Source: Enterocola sp045611845 (GTDB lineage: Bacteria > Bacteroidota > Bacteroidia > Bacteroidales > Paludibacteraceae). From it: 64,000 bases of DNA. This document shows positions 1-8,876 of the stretch, piece by piece (positions within the stretch are counted from its first letter, which is position 1; the number at the start of each line of letters is the position of its first letter). Location: positions 1-64,000 of the forward strand of contig JAZKXZ010000013.1 of NCBI GenBank assembly GCA_045611845.1, given 5' to 3'. The position numbers and the translations under genes are program-made. The notes beneath the pieces are model-generated. The model was not told where the DNA came from and made no database searches. It saw nothing but the letters and a program-made list of their open reading frames with translations.

Positions 1-678
1 GGTTGGATAATTAGAAAACCTGGTATTACCAATGCTCCTGTGGTATTTGATGTGGTAGATACACAAAACCAATGGAAGAAAGATATTTCATACAAACTTG
101 CAGAACAAGGTTATGTAGTGGCTCAAGTGACAACACATGGTTTTGTGGGATATGGTGAGTATTATAAGAAATCTACTCATGGCAATATTTTTAAAGTGCC
201 AGCTTTAGACTATATTGCAGCTGCAAAAGGTTTAATAAAATCTGGTATTGCCAACCCCAAAAATGTGTTTATGATGGGTAATCGTATGGCAGGTGGAGTA
301 GTACTTTCTGCACTTATGCAAGAAAAAACTCCATTTGTAGGTGGTATTGTAATCTCTCCAGTAACAGACCTAGTGAATTATAATAAGGCTGTGGTGGAGC
401 GCTATATGAAACAACACGGTGCTACCGCAGGATATAGAACAAACTCTGCAGTGGGCAACGCTAAAAATATTAAAGGTAAACTTCTTATTGTTCACTCTAT
501 GAACGACGGTATGAACTCTATCGAGAACACAAACCGCCTGATAGAAGAACTTGTAGAAGCAGGCGTGCAATTTGAAATGCAGCTTTATCCAAACAAGGAT
601 GAAAGCTTTACTGCATCGCTTCTTCAACCACACCTTTATGCTAGAATACTTAATTTCTTAAAGAATAACACTAAATAA
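1..678 (+). CDS. DPP4-like S9 prolyl oligopeptidase C-terminal domain, catalytically dead (5' end outside window)
   Basis: The reading frame is open from base 1, so this is the C-terminal part of a longer protein; the GTG at 40 is not the real start. The fold matches the alpha/beta-hydrolase domain of dipeptidyl peptidase IV (family S9): the spacing of the nucleophile elbow, the PVTDL segment after it, the HSMND loop and the final HLYARILNFL helix all align with DPP4. All three catalytic positions are changed. The elbow GWSYGG reads GNRMAGG (Ser to Arg, codon 283-285), the acid position of HGTADDN reads HSMNDGM (Asp to Gly, 508-510), and the His of the DEDHG motif is Glu (601-603). Peptidase activity is therefore unlikely; a binding or structural role is inferred. 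It lies 6 bases from the next gene and is probably co-transcribed. Confidence 0.8.
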   Translation, partial: GWIIRKPGITNAPVVFDVVDTQNQWKKDISYKLAEQGYVVAQVTTHGFVGYGEYYKKSTHGNIFKVPALDYIAAAKGLIKSGIANPKNVFMMGNRMAGGVVLSALMQEKTPFVGGIVISPVTDLVNYNKAVVERYMKQHGATAGYRTNSAVGNAKNIKGKLLIVHSMNDGMNSIENTNRLIEELVEAGVQFEMQLYPNKDESFTASLLQPHLYARILNFLKNNTK

Positions 679-684
679 TATTAT

Positions 685-1587
685 ATGAAACCAACATTAT
701 TTGTAATGGCGGCTGGAATGGGTAGTCGCTATGGCGGTCTAAAACAAATGGACGGACTAGGTCCAAACGGCGAAACAATCATCGATTACTCTATCTACGA
801 CGCTATTAGAGTGGGTTTTGGTAAAGTTGTATTCGTAATTAGAAGAGACTTTGCACAAGATTTCCAAGATATAGTAGTGTCTAAATTTCAAGGCAAAATA
901 CAAGTGAAACTTGTTTTCCAAGATATTGACAATCTTCCAGAAGGATTCTCTCCAAATCCAGAACGCGTGAAACCATGGGGTACAAACCACGCAGTGCTTA
1001 TGGGTCGTGGTGTGGTAAACGAACCATTTGCTGTAATCAACGGCGACGACTTCTATGGCTACGAATCTTTCAAAGTGCTTTGTGAAGAACTTGTTTCTAT
1101 GGAAGGTAAAAAAGGTGAATACTGCATGGTGGGCTTCCCAGTGAAAAACACCCTTTCAAATAGTGGTACAGTGTCTCGTGGTGTTTGTGAAACAGATGCA
1201 GAAGGCTACTTAACATCTATCGAAGAACATACCAAAATTGAAGAAGTAAACGGAGTAATCGTAAATCACAACGAAGACGGTACCGAAAAAACAATCGCAG
1301 CAAACACTCCTGTTTCTATGAATATGTGGGGCTTCACACCAGAATATTTCGACTATTCATACGAAGCATTCAAAGACTTCCTAAAAGTAAACGAAAAACA
1401 ACTTAAAGCAGAATTCTATATTCCTACCATGGTTGACACCCTTATCAACGACGGCAGAGCAAAAGTAAAAGTGCTAGAAACTACAGCAAAATGGTTTGGC
1501 GTTACCTACATTGAAGATAAACCAAATGTGCTTCTTCAAATTAATGAGTTGATTGCTAAAGGAGTTTATCCAAATAAACTATGGTAG
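685..1587 (+). CDS. Sugar-phosphate nucleotidyltransferase family protein
   Basis: This 300-residue protein begins with the signature of NTP-transferase enzymes that join a nucleotide to a sugar phosphate: residues 9-20 read AAGMGSRYGGLK, the nucleotide-binding G-x-G-x-R loop. An INGDDFYG segment near residue 115 supplies the metal-binding aspartates. It resembles glucose-1-phosphate uridylyl- or thymidylyl-transferases, but the substrate cannot be read from sequence. The start is the ATG 6 bases after the preceding stop, suggesting a two-gene transcript. The protein is cytoplasmic, with no signal peptide or membrane segment. A strong bidirectional terminator follows at once. A role in making activated sugar for cell-surface glycans is inferred from the family. 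Confidence 0.8.
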   Translation: MKPTLFVMAAGMGSRYGGLKQMDGLGPNGETIIDYSIYDAIRVGFGKVVFVIRRDFAQDFQDIVVSKFQGKIQVKLVFQDIDNLPEGFSPNPERVKPWGTNHAVLMGRGVVNEPFAVINGDDFYGYESFKVLCEELVSMEGKKGEYCMVGFPVKNTLSNSGTVSRGVCETDAEGYLTSIEEHTKIEEVNGVIVNHNEDGTEKTIAANTPVSMNMWGFTPEYFDYSYEAFKDFLKVNEKQLKAEFYIPTMVDTLINDGRAKVKVLETTAKWFGVTYIEDKPNVLLQINELIAKGVYPNKLW

Positions 1588-1604
1588 TCGAGCGATTTTA
1601 AAGA

Positions 1605-1641
1605 ATAAAAAAAATTAGACCATTCGGTCTAATTTTTTTTT
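1605..1641. terminator. Bidirectional intrinsic terminator
   Basis: A perfect 9-bp stem AATTAGACC / GGTCTAATT with an ATTC loop is flanked by an A-run on the left and a T-run on the right, so it can end transcription from both directions. It sits between the convergent nucleotidyltransferase and metallo-hydrolase genes. Confidence 0.9.
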
Positions 1642-1646
1642 AACTC

Positions 1647-2420
1647 CTATAAATTGATCTCAAAAATTCTCGTTCTTGGTAGGGCTGTGAGGTTCACCTC
1701 TTTGCCCTCAAGGGCTCTACGAGCTGCGCACATTACCGTGTCGGGAGTGTTATTGTTGTTACTTAAGTGGCAGAAGAATATGTTTTTCCAATTCTCCATG
1801 TAGTTTTCTGCCAAAAAACGCATTGTTACGTGGTTTGCAAGGTGACCACAGCCTCCTAAAATGCGTTGTTTCAATAAATAGTGGTAACTACCATTAAGAA
1901 GCATTTCTTCGTCATAATTTGCTTCTATCACCACGTGGTCTGCTTTGCAAATATATTCGCACGCCTTTTCATTTATTCCGCCAAGGTCTGTGGCAAGTGT
2001 AATTTTCTCCCCCTCAAACTCTATATGATAACCCACACATTGGCTAGAGTCGTGCTCCACCTCAAATGCTGTTATCTTAAAGTCTTTGACACAAACCTCT
2101 TCAAGTATGTTTATTGGTCTTTTGCAAGTATAAAGTTTTTCGGTAATCTTGTAGCATTTATTTATACCTTTAAGAATATCCTCTGTAGAATATACAGGGA
2201 TGTTGTACACCTCGCCAAGTGTGCCAACGCTTTTAATATGGTCAAAGTGGTCGTGGGTTATAAACACACCATAAATTTGACTTAGTTCATAACCTGCTTC
2301 CTTAAGATATTTTTTTATTTTTCTAGAGCTAATACCAGCATCAATAAGTATTCCGTATTTGTCGTTTCCCACGAAATAACAATTGCCACTACTACCGCTT
2401 CCGAAGCTAATAAATTTCAT
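1647..2420 (-). CDS. MBL-fold metallo-hydrolase, WalJ/YycJ type
   Basis: This 257-residue protein is a metallo-beta-lactamase-fold hydrolase. Residues near 56-61 read HDHFDH, the HxHxDH metal-binding motif, and conserved histidines follow downstream (ANHVT, CHLSNNNN). The N-terminal FGSGSSGNCYF segment is typical of the YycJ/WalJ branch, annotated as single-stranded-DNA exonuclease-like or as an accessory to cell-wall signalling; which activity applies here is not visible. It is a single-gene unit with its own promoter and shares a terminator with the convergent gene. No signal peptide is present, so it is cytoplasmic. Confidence 0.82.
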   Translation of the reverse strand: MKFISFGSGSSGNCYFVGNDKYGILIDAGISSRKIKKYLKEAGYELSQIYGVFITHDHFDHIKSVGTLGEVYNIPVYSTEDILKGINKCYKITEKLYTCKRPINILEEVCVKDFKITAFEVEHDSSQCVGYHIEFEGEKITLATDLGGINEKACEYICKADHVVIEANYDEEMLLNGSYHYLLKQRILGGCGHLANHVTMRFLAENYMENWKNIFFCHLSNNNNTPDTVMCAARRALEGKEVNLTALPRTRIFEINL

Positions 2421-2439
2421 GTTTTTTATTTTAGGACTA

Positions 2440-2447
2440 CAAAATTA
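2440..2447 (-). promoter_or_regulatory. -7 box for the MBL hydrolase gene
   Basis: The minus strand reads TAATTTTG, a full match to the Bacteroidota -7 consensus TAnnTTTG, 19 bases before the start codon. No clear TTTG at the usual upstream distance is seen. Confidence 0.6.
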
Positions 2448-2540
2448 ACATTTTTCTACAAATGTTATCAACAAAATAAGTTTTTAGGCTTAAAAAATTT
2501 GTTTAAGTATTTGAAAAGTTCTAAATTTACATTCGATAGC

Positions 2541-2562
2541 ATATTTCAATCGTTTGAAATAT
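2541..2562. promoter_or_regulatory. Palindrome overlapping the -33 element (candidate operator)
   Basis: ATATTTCAA and TTGAAATAT form a perfect 9-bp inverted repeat separated by TCGT. Its right half contains the TTTG (2553-2556) that serves as the -33 element of the downstream promoter. A protein bound here would compete with RNA polymerase, so a repressor site is a reasonable inference; chance occurrence in AT-rich DNA is the alternative. Confidence 0.45.
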
Positions 2563-2583
2563 TCGTTTATCGCAATAAATTTG
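2553..2583 (+). promoter_or_regulatory. Promoter of the secreted starch-binding protein gene
   Basis: TTTG (2553-2556), a 19-base spacer and TAAATTTG (2576-2583) form a full Bacteroidota promoter. The leader to the first ATG is about 45 bases. Confidence 0.75.
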
Positions 2584-2629
2584 TACCTTAAAAAATCAAA
2601 TAATTAACCTATTTATTAACCAAAATTAA

Positions 2630-5809
<3,180 letters not shown>

Positions 5810-5830
5810 TACTAACGTTATAAAATAAGA

Positions 5831-5864
5831 ATTGCTCGGACTGTAAAGTTCGAGCAATTTTTTT
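5831..5864 (+). terminator. Intrinsic terminator after the secreted starch-binding protein gene
   Basis: The stem ATTGCTCG / CGAGCAAT (8 bp, extendable by AC/GT) is followed by a run of seven T residues, 20 bases after the stop codon. Confidence 0.85.
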
Positions 5865-5918
5865 GTTTACGAGATTACTAAAAAGTGTAACGAAAGACTA
5901 CATCTTTTAATTAATCTC

Positions 5919-6749
5919 TTATTGTTTTGTATGAAATTCAACAAGACCTCTTAGTGGATCTTTTTCTATTTTGCCAATTGTAAGGCCATGTCTTGTGGCT
6001 AAATCTTGTAGTATATCTGAGAAATAATAAGCAATAGAGCCAGTGAAACTCACAGGCATTGTGGTGTATGGGTATTGTTTTACATTGCGGATGATAAAAC
6101 TTTCAAGTGCAGTGGTTATCATTTCTTTCATTTCTGGTACTTCTTTGTGTTTAGCAATAAAAGGACCAAATGAAGCCAAAAATCTGTTTGGAAGTGGGGT
6201 GCGATACACCTTTTCTATCACATCCATCATAGATAAACCATATGTTGATTTGAAATCTGATATGACAGTTTCTGGCAATTGTTTTTTAAAGATATTTCCC
6301 ATAAGTAGTTTGCCAAGCACTGCTCCGCTACCTTCGTCCCCTAGGATAAAACCAAGCGCAGGCACGTTCCAGCTTATATTGCCATTCTCATAAAGGCATG
6401 AGTTTGAACCAGTACCCAAAATGCAAGCAATGCCACTATCGTGACCGCATAGTCCGCGAGCCGCGCCTAATAGGTCTGATGTAATTTCTACTTTGATATT
6501 GCCAAAAACACTTTGAATTGCAGTTCTCACAATGTTTATTTTCTCTTCGTTGGCACAACCTGCACCGTAGAAATATACCTCGGTAATAGTTTCTGCAATG
6601 TTTGGCAGTAGCTGTGTGCGCAAGGTATTTTCTATTTGCGCACTATCCATAAAAATAGGATTTATGCCATCGGTTTTTATCACATTATTTGGATTTTCCA
6701 CCACAGCCCATGCCGTTTTGGTAGAACCACTATCTGCTATAAGAATCAT
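5919..6749 (-). CDS. BadF/BadG-type ATPase, probable N-acetylglucosamine kinase
   Basis: The 276-residue protein has the ASKHA sugar-kinase fold. The phosphate-1 loop reads ADSGSTKT at residues 4-11, the phosphate-2 segment ILGTGSNS near 113, and LGDEGSG near 140 matches eukaryote-like GlcNAc kinases of the BadF/BadG/BcrA/BcrD family. It would phosphorylate GlcNAc, or a related amino sugar salvaged from wall or glycans, in the cytoplasm. It lies 30 bases downstream of the DUF975 gene and is probably transcribed with it. The exact sugar is not shown by sequence. Confidence 0.8.
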   Translation of the reverse strand: MILIADSGSTKTAWAVVENPNNVIKTDGINPIFMDSAQIENTLRTQLLPNIAETITEVYFYGAGCANEEKINIVRTAIQSVFGNIKVEITSDLLGAARGLCGHDSGIACILGTGSNSCLYENGNISWNVPALGFILGDEGSGAVLGKLLMGNIFKKQLPETVISDFKSTYGLSMMDVIEKVYRTPLPNRFLASFGPFIAKHKEVPEMKEMITTALESFIIRNVKQYPYTTMPVSFTGSIAYYFSDILQDLATRHGLTIGKIEKDPLRGLVEFHTKQ

Positions 6750-6779
6750 AAGTGTTTTGTTTGCTTAGATTTTGGAAAT

Positions 6780-7394
6780 TTATGCTTTACTTTTTAAATC
6801 TTCGTAAAACTTAATATGTGCAGATTCTTGATAAGGAGTTAACCATAAAAAACCGAAGCCCAATGTAAGTATAGATAAAAGTACCCAACCGAAGAAACTT
6901 AAATCTAATAAAAACAACTGCATTTTGTGGCCTTCCATCATCTTTATACTTCTTTGAATGCATTCTTCTGCAGAAAGTTCTTCGTTGTCAATGCTGATAT
7001 ATGAAGCCATGGCATATGAATATCCTTTAATAATGCCAGGGATAATCAATAAAATAGTCCAAAGCATAACATATAGACAAATTAAACCCATTACAGGTAC
7101 AGCTCTAGAGTATTTCTTTTTAAAATTTGTTATGTATTCAGAAAATACAATCTTTTTACCCTCACGAGAAAGTGCCAATAAATGTATTTTTAAAACGTAG
7201 ATTAAAGGGAAAAAAAGTAGTAAATTAGCTACTAATGTAGTTATTCCGTTGTATTCCGTTGGAATAAAAAAGGCAAATGATGTTTGGACTATACATTCCA
7301 AGATGAACATAAAAACTGAAATCACAATTACACTTGACCAGTTTCCTTTCAATAACTCTAATGCTGCTTTTCTGTACTCAAAATTTTGTTTCAT
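6780..7394 (-). CDS. DUF975 family integral membrane protein
   Basis: This 204-residue protein has about five hydrophobic segments and the N-terminal pattern (YRKAALELLKGNW) and internal AEECIQRSIKMMEGHK motif of DUF975 proteins. The C-terminal LTPYQESAHIKFYEDL segment also fits the family. Its function is unknown; homologues sit in the inner membrane. It is the first gene of a two-gene unit with the GlcNAc kinase and has a promoter just upstream. Confidence 0.75.
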   Translation of the reverse strand: MKQNFEYRKAALELLKGNWSSVIVISVFMFILECIVQTSFAFFIPTEYNGITTLVANLLLFFPLIYVLKIHLLALSREGKKIVFSEYITNFKKKYSRAVPVMGLICLYVMLWTILLIIPGIIKGYSYAMASYISIDNEELSAEECIQRSIKMMEGHKMQLFLLDLSFFGWVLLSILTLGFGFLWLTPYQESAHIKFYEDLKSKA

Positions 7395-7419
7395 AGTTTA
7401 GTTTTTTTTAATGATGGTG

Positions 7420-7427
7420 CAAAATTA
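7420..7427 (-). promoter_or_regulatory. -7 box for the DUF975 and GlcNAc kinase unit
   Basis: The minus strand reads TAATTTTG (a TAnnTTTG match) 25 bases before the DUF975 start codon. Confidence 0.65.
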
Positions 7428-7547
7428 CAAAAAAAGATTGTATCCCACAATTTTACGATGTTTTGATAAAAAACTGCAACCTGTAGCAAAAAAAATGACA
7501 CAGGTTTGCTTTTATTTTGCTCCACATAAAAAAGGTGATGGTCCCTC

Positions 7548-7577
7548 AAAAACTGTTGATTCGTCAACAGTTTTTTT
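7548..7577 (+). terminator. Orphan intrinsic terminator-like hairpin
   Basis: AAAACTGTTGA and TCAACAGTTTT form an 11-bp stem with a TTCG tetraloop, followed by T residues. No protein gene ends before it on either strand: the leftward gene starts at 7394 and the rightward one at 7677. It may end an untranslated RNA (see findings). The rest of 7395-7676 holds the two flanking promoters and nothing else recognisable. Confidence 0.7.
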
Positions 7578-7619
7578 GTTTATGCTTATACACTGACATA
7601 ATATGGCAGGGATGGAGTC

Positions 7620-7627
7620 TATTTTTG
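7620..7627 (+). promoter_or_regulatory. -7 box for the hypothetical exported protein gene
   Basis: TATTTTTG matches TAnnTTTG, 49 bases before the ATG at 7677. No good TTTG is seen at the usual upstream distance. Confidence 0.5.
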
Positions 7628-7676
7628 CAGAAGAGTGAAATACATTTCAATTATTAACAACTAAATTTTAAATGAT

Positions 7677-8441
7677 ATGCAAAAAATTATTATTACCCTA
7701 GTCACCTTTTTTGTTGCTATGCAATTGGGAGCAGCAACTTATACTATTGTGTCACAAAATAATGATACAATTCGTTTGTATTCAAACGAATTGGGGGAAT
7801 CTCTGAAATCACTAATTCCTAAGGCTGATTTAGAAAGAAAAGATAAGTACCGACTAATTGAAAAAAATGATGAAGGTAAAAGCAGTCTTATCTTTGTGGA
7901 ATTTACTCATGTATTGGACAAAATGTTTATCTGTTATGAAACAGACCTGATAAATGCTGGACTTTGGAATGTGAAAGCTTATAGTTTTGACGATGTTTAT
8001 AATTCTGTTAGAAGAGAGAATGCGATTTTATTGAAAGGAGAATTATTGGGGATGAAAATAGAAATATACCAAAGGCCACTTAATTTTAAGGATATTGTCA
8101 ATATAGATGGTTTTGAGTTTCCTTCGCCAATTAAAATCAATTTGTATGAAACAAATATAGTTCAAGGTTTGCGAAGTCAGAAAATGGAGAGAAATAAGGA
8201 ACTTAATCAGTTGGCATTGACAGAAGACGATATAACAGAAACAAGGGATAAGGTTAACGAATGTTTTATAGCTTATCTTCTTGTTAGTGAGAAATTTAAT
8301 TCATCAGAAGACAAAACACTAATCAAGGGGTTATGTAACAACGAAGTAGTAATGTCGCTTACTAAAAAATACAATGAGGCTCAACTTAAATTCCTTTCAA
8401 ATGGTTATGATACTCAACTGAAGAGGTATGAAAAATACTAA
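7677..8441 (+). CDS. Hypothetical exported protein
   Basis: I do not recognise this 254-residue protein. It starts with a cleavable signal peptide (residues 1-20, ending GAAT), so it is exported to the periplasm or outer membrane. The rest is charged, with a predicted helical C-terminal third rich in Lys and Glu (residues 165-254) and no cysteine lipobox. No catalytic motif is evident. It has its own promoter and terminator, so it is monocistronic. Neighbours give no functional clue. Confidence 0.7.
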   Translation: MQKIIITLVTFFVAMQLGAATYTIVSQNNDTIRLYSNELGESLKSLIPKADLERKDKYRLIEKNDEGKSSLIFVEFTHVLDKMFICYETDLINAGLWNVKAYSFDDVYNSVRRENAILLKGELLGMKIEIYQRPLNFKDIVNIDGFEFPSPIKINLYETNIVQGLRSQKMERNKELNQLALTEDDITETRDKVNECFIAYLLVSEKFNSSEDKTLIKGLCNNEVVMSLTKKYNEAQLKFLSNGYDTQLKRYEKY

Positions 8442-8503
8442 TAAGTGTATTAGCAGAGATAGAAGGTTTATATTTATGCTACTAAATAAAATGTAAATTT
8501 ATT

Positions 8504-8541
8504 AAACCTGTATCTATTTTTTTGGTACAGGTTTTTTTTTA
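8504..8541 (+). terminator. Intrinsic terminator after the hypothetical exported protein gene
   Basis: AAACCTGTA pairs with TACAGGTTT (9 bp, 13-base loop), followed by more than six T residues. Confidence 0.8.
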
Positions 8542-8599
8542 TTTTGCAGTATCAGATTTAGCTGATTTGCCAACAAGGTTACATGAGTTACCTGCACCA

Positions 8600-8728
8600 A
8601 TGGAAGTGGTATTACAAGGGATAAAGTCAAATTTCTCAAATCAGATAGAGGCTTTTATTTATTTGTTTGAAAATCAAGATATGGATGAAGTAGATTTAAT
8701 CAATGATATACAACTAATACTTGAATAA
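8600..8728 (+). CDS. Possible small protein or gene remnant
   Basis: An open frame runs from a TTG inside the preceding terminator to a TAA at 8728. From the ATG at 8600 it encodes 42 residues with a protein-like composition, ending in an acidic amphipathic stretch (FENQDMDEVDLINDIQL). The 20-odd codons upstream of the ATG also look coding-like (DLPTRLHELPAP), which suggests a gene that lost its 5' end to the terminator region, or a small protein with a non-ATG start. It is bracketed by two terminators. I do not recognise the family. Confidence 0.3.
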   Translation: MEVVLQGIKSNFSNQIEAFIYLFENQDMDEVDLINDIQLILE

Positions 8729-8790
8729 ATTAATTCTTGATCCAATGGAAATAATTTAATTCATGATCATATTTTATAATGGTACCAAAA

Positions 8791-8820
8791 CAACACGCAT
8801 TTTTGCGTGTTGTTTTATTT
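8791..8820 (+). terminator. Intrinsic terminator before the amidase operon
   Basis: CAACACGCA and TGCGTGTTG form a 9-bp GC-containing stem with a TTTT loop, followed by TTTTATTT. The only candidate upstream of it is the small frame ending at 8728. Confidence 0.8.
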
Positions 8821-8852
8821 GTATTTATACCTTATTTCTCGTAAAAAAATAG

Positions 8853-8860
8853 TAAATTTG
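8853..8860 (+). promoter_or_regulatory. -7 box for the amidase to mltG gene set
   Basis: TAAATTTG matches TAnnTTTG, 16 bases before the ATG at 8877. The genes downstream to 16235 are closely spaced with no further promoter seen, so this may drive all of them. Confidence 0.6.
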
Positions 8861-8876
8861 GAGTTGTTTTTAAGGT

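Noticed and set aside
7411..7596. Open frame of 61 codons on the plus strand
   Set aside because: It runs through the DUF975 promoter and the orphan terminator, and its composition is low-complexity; not protein-like.
8730..8768. Direct repeat TTAATTC(T/A)TGATC as a transposon target duplication
   Set aside because: The copies are imperfect and separated by only 13 bases, with no element between them.
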